Assembly: GCA_007922195.1 (NCBI GenBank)
Contig: ML681971.1
Location: 4,630,505 to 4,694,504, forward strand
DNA: 64,000 nucleotides
Direction of reading: 5' to 3'
Source of the DNA: Podocnemis expansa
Lineage: Eukaryota > Chordata > Testudines > Podocnemididae
The position numbers were made by a program, and so were the translations under genes. The notes beneath the pieces were generated by a model that made no database searches, was not told the DNA's origin, and saw only the letters and a list, made by a program, of their open reading frames with translations. Of this stretch, positions 23,795 to 34,479 are shown in pieces; the first letter of the stretch is position 1, and the number at the start of each line of letters is the position of its first letter.

Positions 23795-23947
23795 TGGAGT
23801 GTTAGATGCTCTTGGACAATGCAGTGATGTTGACCCCAGCAGTGCAGAGGATAAAACGGCAACTGGGNNNNNNNNNNGTGGAGTGTTAGATGCTCTTGGA
23901 CAACGCAGTGATGTTGACCCCAGCTGTGCAGAGGATAAAATGGCAAC
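23795..23947. repeat. Direct duplication around an assembly gap
   Basis: A 69-bp sequence (23795-23863, TGGAGTGTTAGATGCTCTTG onwards) recurs at 23879-23947 with three substitutions. Between them lie 10 Ns (23868-23877). It is either a real tandem repeat or an unmerged overlap at a contig join. Confidence 0.9.
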
Positions 23948-24084
23948 ATTCAGCACCAGGGGTACAGGGAGTAAGCTCGGTCTTTGGAGGATATCTCTGG
24001 GTGGTCTGGAAGGGTGTCCATCCCAAGACAAAGCTCTGCCTACAATGCTTATATTGGTGGCCTGAACAGTTTAGCAGCATGAAG

Positions 24085-24275
24085 CATGGTCTAGTAGCCA
24101 GAGCTGGTGCTGGGGACTCAAGAAGTCCTGGGATCTTTTCTCAGTGCTACAGCTGAGCTGCTGTGTCTTTAGGCAGATTATTTAACCTCACTGCACATCA
24201 GATTGTCCGTTTGTGAAATGGATGCAAAAGCATATACCAGTTCCTCCAGCTACTCAGGTGAAAGACACTGTCTCA
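24085..24275 (+). mobile_element. MIR-like SINE
   Basis: CATGGTCTAGTAGCCAGAGC, GGGATCTTTTCTCAGTGCTA and CCGTTTGTGAAATGGATGCA are MIR landmarks. Confidence 0.75.
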
Positions 24276-24452
24276 GCGCAAGTGATTTGCTGTTCACTGC
24301 TCCATGCCTTGTAGATAGAATGCAAGACCCTCTTGTTACTGTAAAGCCTGCCATGTGCTTGGGGCTGTAAGATTTACATTACTGGATCAGATCACAACAC
24401 AGCAGTGCCGTGATCCACATTTGCCACATGACCATCTGGACTCAGTCTTCCT

Positions 24453-24771
24453 GGCTATGTCTACACTTGAGGGCTCAGTTAAGTCGACTTAACAAAGTCA
24501 AGTTAAAGGCTATGTCCACACTGGAGGGCTCTGTTAAATAGACTAAAGTTGACTTAGCAAAGCCTTCAGTGTAGACATCCCTATCTACAACGTGTTAAGT
24601 CAACTTAATAAAGTCGACTTTAATGCTTAAGTTGACTTTAAGGGCTGGAGTTATTAAGTGGACTTAACCAAGTGCTTAAGTTGACTTAAAAAAGCCCAAT
24701 GTGGACATGGCTTTCCTTAAGTCAACTTAAGGGAGGTTAAGTCAACTTAAGGCTTCAGTGTAGACATACCC
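24453..24771. mobile_element. Palindromic MITE with TTAAGTTGACTTAA modules, copy C
   Basis: The ends are GGCTATGTCTACACTTGA and CAGTGTAGACATACC(C), with a possible TSD CCT (24450-24452 and 24772-24774). The interior is an array of AAGTCGACTT and TTAAGTTGACTTAA palindromes, a different module from copies A and B. A second start, GGCTATGTCCACACTGGAGG at 24508, shows a duplicated left end. Confidence 0.82.
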
Positions 24772-24889
24772 CCTGATAGCAGGCGTTGGTTCCACATTGT
24801 GATTTGAGCCACTCTGGCTATATGCTGTTTGTCTGAGTGTATGGACTATCCCTTCTGGTGAATTCAGCTCTTTTACTTGTGCTTTTACC

Positions 24890-25760
24890 ATTTAAGTGGC
24901 CCTACATATCTATAGAGCTTCATTCAAAGACATCTCCCCCATGCTGAGCAGTCTTTCTCATAACACATTGTCAGTAATGCCACAAATGCGCCTGTCTTTG
25001 ATCAGAAACTCTGCCAAGCCACCAAAGTTACAGCTTTTACTGAGTTTCATTAATTTTGTGACATACTGCTCTATCGTATTATCCAGTTTTTGCATGCTTT
25101 TAAAAAATCTATGCCTCTCAAAAGTCACATTTGTTTTTGACAAGCAATATTCCTCAAACTTAGTCAGTATGATATTTAAATTCATGCTTTCACTGTCTTG
25201 AAATTCAAACTTATTATGAAAAAAATAACAAGCAAGGACTCTTGTGGCACTTAAAGACTAAGAAATTTATATATCTCATGAGCTTTTGTGGGAGAACATC
25301 CCACTTTGTCAGCCACTTTGAAGATGAGGGAACTTACGGAATGGAGGAAAATAAATGCAGGGAGGTGTAAGTCATGGGATCAGGTCACACTGTAAGAGCA
25401 AATCAAAGCAGTTGTTAAGATTCATATACATTATTGTATACATCCAGTGCCTCCTCCCCAACAACATGTATAAATAGAGATGATTTTTGGTTTTCATCTT
25501 TGTTCTGTGCTCCAATGGCAGACAAATAAAACAGAAATTGCCGCTTCAACTTCATCCAGTTTTCTGCAACATTAGCAGACATTTGGAGAGGTGAAGGAGC
25601 CTGGAAAACCTCCATTGTTAGAGCTTGCACTTACTTTCTGAAGGTTTCTCTTGTTTTCAGAGATCTCTAGTGTTTGTCTGTTTCCAATTGCAAACACAGG
25701 ATTTCTCCTCCAAGTCTGTTGGCTTCCAAACTCATTCACCTTCTTCTGACACCATATAAT
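24890..25760 (-). pseudogene. Ty3/gypsy-like gag remnant with primer-binding site
   Basis: Two minus-strand frames, 25415-25630 and 24958-25185, read as a retrotransposon gag (NWMKLKRQFLFYL in the first; KFEEYCLSKTNVTFERHRFF and LDNTIEQYVTKL in the second). A SINE-containing insertion (25222-25424) separates them. At 25743-25754 the minus strand reads TGGTGTCAGAAG, a typical gypsy primer-binding site just downstream of an LTR. No protease, reverse transcriptase or integrase is seen, so the element is truncated and inactive. It could also be called a gypsy-related pseudogene. Confidence 0.75.
25222..25424 (+). mobile_element. SINE inserted into a gag remnant
   Basis: The body AAGCAAGGACTCTTGTGGCA, the CTCATGAGCTTTTGTGGGAG segment and CACTTTGTCAG are followed by about 90 bases up to 25424 that may be a longer 3' end. 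It breaks the minus-strand gag reading frame, which resumes on either side. The TSD is unclear. Confidence 0.75.
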
Positions 25761-26118
25761 GATCTTGAGGCTTCACTGAAGACCACACTATTGAATGAGT
25801 GAGGAACAGAACTTCAATCACACAGACCAGTATGAATCCCATGCATGTAGTCGGGAACAGGCATGTTGGATTTCCTGTGGGACAGTCTCCCAATTCACAC
25901 ACCAATGGTCCTTGCTAGGGAGTGTCTCTAAATTCATGACCTTCTACAAGCATATCTTTACAAGCAGCACCTGATGCTACCTGACATGGAGGCAGAACTC
26001 ACCTATGGCTGGTCTTAGGCTGATGCAATTATGACAAAGAGGTGCTCAGATACCAGTGTAAGATGGGGGAGGTATAAAAACCTAAAGCCACTGATGTCTC
26101 TGTATACTGTTTGAATAA
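25755..26118 (-). mobile_element. Probable LTR adjoining the gag remnant
   Basis: The LTR should begin immediately beyond the primer-binding site at 25755 and extend rightward. The outer boundary is not resolved and may lie beyond the hAT insertion at 26127-26406. No paired LTR is visible. Confidence 0.4.
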
Positions 26119-26126
26119 GGCCTCAG

Positions 26127-26406
26127 CAGGAGTGACATGGACCCAGGAAAAGACCCATGGCCCAGGCCCCACGCTCTGCCACCCCACCATCCCAATTCAG
26201 AGCCAGTCCCCGATCCTGCCCAGGGCCTGAGGCAGGGCTCAGATCGGGCTCCTGCCATGGGCAGCCTGGCACTGGACCCTGGGCCGGGGCCGGGGCTGGG
26301 GCTGGGAAGACAGCCACAACCATGGTCAGCCTGGCGACAGACCTAGGGCACTGGCATTGGGACTCAGGGCTCGAGCCCTGTAAGCCCAGCGCCAGTGACA
26401 CCACTG
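26127..26406. mobile_element. hAT-type element (280 bp), GC-rich
   Basis: The perfect 8-bp direct repeat GGCCTCAG lies at 26119-26126 and 26407-26414. The termini are CAGGAGTGACATGG and, inverted, CAGTGGTGTCACTGG. The interior is GC-rich with a run of GGGGCCGGGGCTGGGG near 26283. It may sit in the LTR of the gypsy remnant to its left. Confidence 0.72.
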
Positions 26407-27164
26407 GGCCTCAGCAACTGGATTAAAAGAGGGGAGAGGTGTTAAGGGCCATGTTCCAGAGTAAAGCGGTGTGTGAGGATGTACAACTACTGTATAACCA
26501 CACAAAATGCTCTCTCCTGAGCTGCACGGGCCAGGCACAGGCATCTAACTGCAGTGCAGAAGACCCACTATGACTTGCCCAAGGCCAAGGCGGAAGTCTG
26601 AGGCAGGGCAAAGAACTGAAGCAAAGTCTCAGAACCAGCATCGAAGCCTCTGAACCAGCCTTCCTCTGTCCAGGCTGTGTGGATAAATAGCACCTCGTCC
26701 TCCAGGGCTCTCTGTCTGGCAACTTTCACCAGCACTGAATGCCCTGCCTGCCAGGCAGCATGGTACATTTCCTTGCAATTACCCAGCTTTACACTGGCTC
26801 CACTACTTCAGTGGGTAGTTTGAGAAAGAGAGTCCTCTAATTAGAGCATTTCCTTGCCTCCTTCCCTCCCATTACTAGAATGTATGTGACTAGCAGGGGC
26901 ACTCAGCCACTGCTAAGCCATCTGCTTCTCTGCACTTTGCCACACATTATTTAATGTTCAGTAATTCTGCCTAATGGAAAAGAAATGCATGCAGTGATTA
27001 GCTGTAACACTGGAATGACTGTGGGAGCACAAAATCTCCACTCTTTTTGCTCAGACAGCTGGGGAGTCACTGTAGGCAAGGGTGTTCCTTGCATCCATCC
27101 CTTCTTGTCATCAAGGTGGATGGAAATGTATGATCTATTCCCCTGCATAGAAGGATAGAAAGTA

Positions 27165-27420
27165 AGGCAAGAGACCACCCTGGCTTAACCAGAAGATTTT
27201 CAATAATCTAAAAATAAAGAAAGAGTTCTATAAAAAGTGGAAACTAGGTCACATTACAAAAGATGACTATAAACAAATAACACAATTATGTAGGGGAAAA
27301 ATCAGAAAGGTCAAAGCACAAACTGAGATCAAACTAGCTGAAGGCATAAAAGGTAACAAGAAACATTTTTCAAATACATTAGAAACAAGAGGAAGACTAA
27401 GGACAGCAAATGACCATTAC
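27165..27420 (+). mobile_element. CR1 LINE ORF2 fragment
   Basis: The + strand reads [20 protein letters not shown] then [20 protein letters not shown], the CR1 ORF2 segment between the endonuclease and reverse transcriptase domains. It is isolated, with both ends missing. Confidence 0.8.
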
Positions 27421-27775
27421 TCAGCAAAGAGAGAAAAACCATAATAGGAAATGTAGAAATGGCAACCAAGGACATGTAATGGTGGCCCATAGGTCTGCTC
27501 AGCCCCATGCTAAGATTGGATGGGGCTGTGTTTCCAAAAATAGGTTGCTGATGTCAGGGGAAAAGGAGCTCAGTAGAGCTCTTCTCGAGGGTCCTGGCTC
27601 TCATCAGTCGCTTTGCTGCTTAAAGGCTCGCTAGTGCCACTAATGCTGGGGTCGCTGATTTGAGAAATTCACATTTCTGTCTTGGAAAAAGCCTTTTCAC
27701 AAGGAACAAGAAAAGAACCTAGTGAACATGGCAGCAAATAAGAAAAGTGACCTGGAGGCAATCTGGAACAATTCC

Positions 27776-27915
27776 TGGATCCACAGATCCCTTGGCCAGA
27801 AGGGGCTTCTCTGATCATTTAGTCTGACCTCCTGTATAACACAGGCCAGGAAACTGCCCCCACCCCAATAATCTCTAGGACATAGCTCTTAGGAAACATC
27901 CACTCTTGGTCTGAA
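27776..27915 (-). mobile_element. CR1 LINE 3' end fragment
   Basis: CCAGAAGGGGCTTCTCTGAT, TAGTCTGACCTCCTGTATAA and ACACAGGCCAGGAAACTG match the reversed CR1 3' terminus. Confidence 0.8.
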
Positions 27916-29469
27916 AATTGCTGGACTTGGAGAAGCCGCAAAGATGCTCAACAAGTTGTTTTGATGGCTAATTATGCTGATTGTCAAATCCTATCACTTC
28001 ATTTGCAGTATGAACCCATTGCTTGTTCAGGAAGAGCTTGAGGGCTCTGCCAGTCTGAGATCAGAAGAAGAGCCAATTTGTTTCCTTAGCTGAAATCCCC
28101 AAGGCTAACTGATGGCCTTTTCCCATTGGTGGCTGAGCCTGTATCCCCTCCTTGGTGTGAGGGAGGGGTCCTGGTCTCCCTGAGCCTTGAAACTTTTTTC
28201 TTGTTTCTTTGAACTGTTTTTAACACCCCCCTCCCCACTCTCATTGGTCCCAAAATGGAGTGGACTTGCTAAGAGAGATAACTAGGGCTTGTCTACATTG
28301 GGGGTGGGATTGTAATTCAGTTTTAGGCTGTTGTAGTGCAGAATACAAATATGATTTATCACACAGTCAGTTCCTTGCTCGGGCCTTGGAGGCACAACAG
28401 AGAGGCAGACTGCTGCATGAAGAGAGGGGATTTAACTGAGAACTTTCTAGGGCTGTAGTCAGGAGAAGAGCTATGTTGCAACAGACTGGAAAAACAGGAA
28501 AAGCAAGACTTAGAGCTGCTGTCTGGCTACACAGTCCTAAATTTGAATTTGAATTTTTCATTATGGTTCTATACCATTTGTGGGTTGGTGTTATCAGGTT
28601 GAATTACAGCACCATTTAATACAAACTGACTGCTCCGACAGTGGAGACTGACATCACAGAAGAAAAGCAGCAGAGATGGCAATCAGGGGCCCTAGGCAAA
28701 GGCCCACTGTGGGGCCTCCTGGAGGCCTGTGCAGCACCTGCTCCATACCACTGCACCCCCTCTCTGTGGCCCCACCTCCCTGCCACTAGCCCCGTGCCCC
28801 CCTCCTTCTCACCTTCTCCCCATGGCCCTGGCCCCAAAGACCAGCTCCTCCTTCTGCCACTTACCAAGGCAGATGTAGCTTTTAGAGTCTGTGAAGCAGG
28901 CAGTGGGGCCACTTACTGCTTGGGGCTCTAGGTGTGTGTCTGCTTCGCCTATCCCAAAAGTCACCTCTAGTAAGCAGTATTATGTTGAATATCTCTGACA
29001 GTGCAACCCAGAGTCTAGAAGGCTAACCCCACACACCAGGAGCATGTGACCAGACTGTTGTTCTCCAGGAAATAAAGTATTAAATCAGTAATGTTCCTGT
29101 CTTTTCTCCTTTGCAATATGACCTTAAGACAGCCTTGGATAGTTAGGTCCATATTTTCCAATAGTCTGCTTCCAAAAGTGGCCAAGAATGACATGGACAT
29201 TCCTCAGCTGGTCACAGTGGGTAAGATCTTGCCTTCTTCAGGAGTTTGCCCTTATTCCAGCAATTAGGGCCCAGGTATGGGTGTATTTTACTAGAGTGAG
29301 TCCTTCCTGCAGATGAGCAGACCCATGATTGTTCATCTTTGCTTGGAACCAGGATTAGCTCCCCCAGTGCAAAGCACTGCTCGTGGACAGCTGGGGCTTG
29401 TGCAGGTTCAGCTATATCAATGGCTGGGCATACTCAGAAAAGACAGGACATGATGGTCATAAAGTGCTA
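27916..29469. other. No gene seen
   Basis: AGGGCTTGTCTACATTGG at 28286 looks like a lone MITE terminus of the TGTCTACAC group. 28670-28930 is C-rich filler. Confidence 0.5.
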
Positions 29470-29715
29470 CATTCCTTCTTGACCCTAGCCAGAGGTCAGG
29501 CTATGGCCTGAAGCATAAAAATCAGCAGCTCTTCTTAGCTTGATCCAAACTAGTGAGACTGATTCATCCAATTCTCTCTTCTTTAAAGACAGAAGATACA
29601 GGGCATCAGCGGTAACCTGCATGAGTGAGTTCCACATGTTAACTATATGGGTTTGTGAAAAGGCTCTTTCTTTGATCAAATTTTAAATGTTTTGACTTTT
29701 CTTTCCAGAGTTACA
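29470..29715 (-). mobile_element. Old CR1 LINE fragment
   Basis: GAGTGAGTTCCACATGTTAA, GGTTTGTGAAAAGGCTC and ATTTTAAATGTTTTGAC are the reversed CR1 3' UTR. It is diverged. Confidence 0.65.
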
Positions 29716-30424
29716 TTTCCACAAATACTTCCTACCCTCTTTTTTGTTGTTGTAAATTCAGGACCAGATTCTGATACAATCTGGTTGTGCTGCATCTTCC
29801 CAGTGCCACAAAGTAGCCAGCAATCAAGCTACAGCAATGTTTACAGCTGCTATGCATTACCGGATGGTTGTAAAGCAGTTAAAGCACCACCAAGGAATCC
29901 ATCCCTGCAGTTCTTACCTAAGTGCCATCTTTCCACCATTTCCCAGGAATGGATAAGACCCACAACTGGTGCAAGTCTGTCATGTCTCTGCTGGCTTCAG
30001 TATAGCTGTGGATCTGGTTTATTAGATGGGTTCTTTGTTTGATCTTTATACATTACCCATTCTCTTTTTGCATTTCACTTGCTGCTCACCTCCCTAAGAG
30101 CTAGCAAGTTGCCACTGGCCAGATCCTTTGGGTCTGGCTGGCTGGGGGAAGAATGGCCGGGGGGGGGGGGGGGGCGTGTCTTCACTTTGATTGTAACAGT
30201 TTGTGAAGGTTCACTGCACAGCATTTAGAAGCCTTATAAATGAATGAAATGATAAATATTTAACTATCCAAGTGTTGGGCAGTAAGCTTGTAAACTGTGA
30301 ATTCATTCTCAACCTGTTCAGACGAGTGAAATGCACAATTACTATGCGCAACAGTAACAACAACACAGCCCATGGAGAGCTGAGCTGACATGCAGAACAC
30401 TGCGTGTTTATGCTGTGCTAAAAC

Positions 30425-30510
30425 AGACAGTGTGGCCTAGTGGCAAGGGCCTGGAACCCAGGCTTGGATTCTATTTCTGTCATGGGTTGCTCTCAGCAAG
30501 TGTGTGTTTT
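30425..30510 (+). mobile_element. MIR-like SINE, 5' part
   Basis: CAGTGTGGCCTAGTGGCAAG, GGAACCCAGGCTTGGATTCT and CTGTCATGGGTTGCTC match the 5' half of MIR. Confidence 0.7.
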
Positions 30511-31005
30511 CAAACACAGCATCTCAGAGTGGCCCATAATGTGACATCTGTACATTTGCTGTTGATGATGCATCCATTTTGTCTGTACAAAGGGGTTTCT
30601 GATCATGTGATGAGGAACATAGAATTTACCAGACTGGATGAGAGCTGTTATCAATCTTAGCCGATGTCCTATCACTGAAAAAGGCCAGCCCCAGATGTTC
30701 AGAAGCAGATGCAAGAAACTCTGTAGAAGGAAGCTGTGGGTTCATCACCATCATGGCAAATCCCAAACAGGGTAACTTCCTTGAGGCTGAGTGCCACCCA
30801 CATCCATTTCTAGCTAGGTATTTAAAGTGATCTAGCTGGATATCCAGTTCATGTCCATCACTGGCGCTCTTACTGTGCTTGAAGAGCAGGATGCCTTAGA
30901 TCCTTTCCAAAGCTCTTGTTGTATTTACCATTTTAACAGCAGATTCTTATCATCCAGATGAACATTTCATCCCTTTGGGAAACCTGCTAAGCTCTTGGCC
31001 TCAAT

Positions 31006-31409
31006 GGCTGTGTTCACACACAGGCATTATTTCGATACAAGTTGTGTCGAAACAACTTGTATCGAAATAATGCCTTATTTCGAAATAACTTAATTCAAAT
31101 TAACAGTTTGTTTATTCGAATTAAGGAAAAAAGCTCAAAGCGAAATAGCAGTTTCAGGCAACAGTTATTTCGAAACAAGTCACTGTTGTTTCGAAAAAAC
31201 ATGTTCGGATGGCATTGTTTCGAAACAATCATTTCGAAACAACATTGTTTCGACCCCACAAAGGGTTTAAGTTGCTTCGAAACAACACCGTTGTTTCGAA
31301 ACAACGGGTGCCGTTGTTTCAAAACAACCGTGCGTCGTGTGAACAGGGTATTTCTTATTTCGAAACAACCTCTGTTGTTTCGAAATAAGAGTGCTGTGTG
31401 AACACAGCC
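31006..31409. mobile_element. Foldback MITE, GGCTGTGTTCACAC family, copy 3
   Basis: This 404-bp copy has a perfect 3-bp TSD, AAT (31003-31005 and 31410-31412). It has the largest set of TTTCGAAA palindromes of the three short copies, including an additional block at 31215-31260 missing from copies 1 and 2. The copies thus differ by gain or loss of whole palindrome modules. Confidence 0.88.
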
Positions 31410-32109
31410 AATGATACCTTTCCATAGGGAGATCACACAGTATCCATGCATTGGGTGCCAAAGTACTTCTTCTTTTTCAGTTTTGAATTTGCCACTTCTC
31501 AATTTCTTTCACTATTTCCTTATTCTTAATAGAAAGGTTGACTAGACATTCCTGAGTTACCTTCAATATTTGCAGTGTTTTGATCATGTCCCCCTTTATA
31601 TTGATCTTAATCAGGTAGCTGAATGAGTGTGTGTGCGCATGTGGGGGTATGTGTGTGTGTTGAGGGAGGGAATTACCCTGTAAACATGGAGTCTGCTTGG
31701 AGGCCCTCTGTGAATGGACCCTGAGTATCATCAAGTTGAAGGGTCTATGCGCTGGACAAAAACCATTGTTCAGTTTCATATCAACTCTAATATGCTCCCC
31801 CACATTACAGCTAGAGCTGGGAGAAAAAGTTTGGACAAACAACTTACAGGGCTGGGAAGAAAATAAGAATGATTAGTTGCAAGTCAAGCTCACCCAATGA
31901 GGGGATAAAAAACACAGCATGACTCTTAGAACCAAGGGGAATATGCATGTTAGAAGAAGAAAATTAGCTTTCCTGAATAAGATGCACTAGCTAATTACAT
32001 TTTGCTGTTTCCAAGGTTCCTGTCAATAAACTTGCTTGCTAGAATATTTGCAGAAAGCAGCCACAAAAGGGGATGCAAACAAACAGTTATATTGCCCTCA
32101 AGTGGCTGG

Positions 32110-32545
32110 AGGCTTTCTGAAGTAGAGCAATGAAAATGATTAGAGGGCTGGGGCACAAGACTTATTATGAGAGACTGAAGGAACAAGGCTTATTTAGTCT
32201 GCAGAAGAGAAGACTGATGGGGGATTTGATAGCAACCTTCAACTACTTGAAGGGGTGCTCCAAAGAGGAGGGAGGTAGGCTATTCTAAGTGGTAACAGAG
32301 GACAGAACAAAGAGCAATGGTTTCATGTTGCAGCTGGGGAGGTCTAGGTTGGATATTAGGAAAAGCTTTCCCACTAGGAGGGTGGTGAAACACTGGAATT
32401 GGTTGTCTAGGGAAACTTTTAAGACCCAGTTGGACAAAATCCTGGCAGACATGATTTAGTGAGAGTAGTCCTGCTTTTAGCAGGGGGTTGGACTAGTTGA
32501 TCTCATGAGGTCCCTTCCAGCCCTTATATTCTATGATTCTATTCC
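32110..32545 (+). mobile_element. CR1 LINE 3' end, complete terminus
   Basis: The ORF2 end ([20 protein letters not shown] by eye) and 3' UTR are followed by the terminal repeat TTCTATGATTCTAT at 32530. This shows the natural CR1 tail, useful for comparing the MITE junctions. Confidence 0.92.
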
Positions 32546-32689
32546 ATGAAGAGGTAAAACCTGATATGATTAGACTCTAATGCAGATTTTTCTCTAACTC
32601 CGGTGGTGGTGGTGATGAATGATGTGGTCTTTTTAAAATAGAATAGCTTTCATTCTACTTTTGTAGCTTAGTGCCAATATTTTGTTCTG

Positions 32690-32790
32690 AGTAACAGAGT
32701 CAGGTAATAACTTCTATAGAAACAACTGTCAGTGGAAGAGAGAAGTTTTCAAGCTACACAGAGCTCTTCCTCAGGCCTGGAGAAGGCAAC
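32690..32790 (+). mobile_element. Second SINE type, divergent copy
   Basis: AACAACTGTCAGTGGAAGAG, AGTTTTCAAGCTACACAGAG and CTCTTCCTCAGGCCTGGAGA match the body of the element at 5095-5190. It is old, with unclear ends. Confidence 0.55.
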
Positions 32791-32961
32791 CAGGGTGTGC
32801 AAGCTAAATGTGAGTTAAGACAAATTGTTAAGCATAAGGGGCTCACACATGTTGAGGAGACCACTTAAAACAAGAGAGCAATTAAAACCTCTGGTAGGAC
32901 AAAGACGGGTTAGAAGCCACAAGAGTGTGTTGCAAGCTGTTGTAATGGGCCATAAAACTGT

Positions 32962-34475
32962 GGGTTACTTACCTGTAACTGTCCTTTTTCGAGATGGGCT
33001 GCTCGCATACATTCAATATTAAGTGTCTACGTGCCACAGCACACAATTGGCCAAAAACTTTTTAGCCCTAGCTTGTCAGAGCAGGGTTGGGGGCCAATGC
33101 CCCCTCTGGCCACTCCCATGGCTATATATGTATAGCCCGAACCCTGAGCCCCTCAGTCCCTTATTATAGCTTATTCTGAGTAGCAGGGACAGTGGGAGGG
33201 GCCTGAATGTATATGAGCAGCCCATCTTGAACAAGGATGGTTACTGGTAAGTAACCCACCATTCTTCTTCGAGCGCTGCTTGGATACATTCAGTATTAGG
33301 TGACTGCTAGCTGTACTGTGGAAGGTGGGTGGAGTTAGAACCTTATCCACCATCAGCACAGCTACCCAACAATGGCAGAGCACCCAAAATTGGGTGATGT
33401 TTTTGGGCCCCAGAGAGGGGCCTGCCAAGCATCTAGGCTTCATTCCAGGCCCCTCCCTCCAGGGCCTCCATTCACATGCATTAACAGATGGAGGAGCGGG
33501 GTCCCCAGTTACTCCTACATTATCTTCCTTATGGAGGCAGGACACCTTAGTTTATGGTGCCCCTGAACACGGCATCTTCTGCCAGTACGTCAGTGGGGAA
33601 AGGCCTCTGCCTAACCCCATTTGGACAAAGGGTGATGTGTTCCCTGCCCCTGGGTTAGTAACCTAACCCGATTGATTTCCCTTGGGGGTTAAGGCCGCAA
33701 GGGTGGCAATTATTCCAATCCTGTACATCACCTGTGGGCATAGGAGCCTGTTGCTCTGGACCACAACTGCCTTTCTCAGGAGTCGATTCTACTAACGTAA
33801 GTGCAACCCTCTTACATTAGGTGGACTTACTAGTGCCTAGGATGCTCTTTTGCTATTAGGATATAGCAAAGGTCCCTGGTAATGGAGCAGGACTGCCCCT
33901 GTTGGAGTTCTAGTCTCCTGACAGAGTGGCAAATGACCCCTTGGCACTCTCATGGACATCTTCCTTCAAAGATCTTGAACTTGGTGGCGTGTCCGTAGGC
34001 GTTCACCTAGTGGCCCACTGCTTCTTCACCCAATGGAGCATAATCCACGTGGTGAGGCTCACCCATGCATTTAAGGCACTTCTTGTAGGGGCTGTCCCTT
34101 AGGAAGGCCTTGCTACAACTCCTACAGGGTTTGAACCCCAGCATGTTGGGTGGCTGGAGGGAGAGGGTTCAGGCCTCAGTCAATGTCCATGAACAGATCT
34201 TACAGTGAGACCGGGCTGATAAACAGAGTGGACAGACAGGCACTTGCACAAATGCAAGCGGGCTGTTCTGTAACAGTCACTGAGAGCAGAAAAAGGAACT
34301 GAGGGGCTCAGGGTCAGGGCCATCTATATATAGCCATGGGAGCAGCCAGAGGGAGTGTTGGTCCCCGACCCTGCTCTGAGAGGCTAGGGCTAAAAAGTTT
34401 CCAGCCAATCGTGCGCTGTGGTACGTAGACACCCAATACCAAATGCATCCAAGCAGCACTCAAAGAAGAACCAGT
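32962..34475. mobile_element. Element with long inverted arms (about 200 bp each)
   Basis: The left arm (about 32978-33185) and right arm (about 34265-34470) are inverted copies. They share GTGTCTACGTxCCACAGC, AACTTTTTAGCCCTAGC, CCATGGCTATATAT and CCTGAGCCCCTCAGT. A further inverted block with TTCTTCGAGCGCTGCTTGG lies at 33230-33310. The repeat has perfect GTAAGT donor sequences on both strands (33247 +; 32972 -). I know related sequences (TTCTTCGAGATG) as dispersed turtle repeats, with no named superfamily. A CR1 follows at once on the right. Confidence 0.72.
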
Positions 34476-34479
34476 ATGT

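Larger units (their letters stand above)
21881..24084. other. No gene seen
   Basis: 22090-22720 is purine-rich on the + strand and could be an old LTR (TGTGATGGTGTGGTCTGCCC near 22092), unconfirmed. A MIR and the gap duplication lie at the right. Confidence 0.5.
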
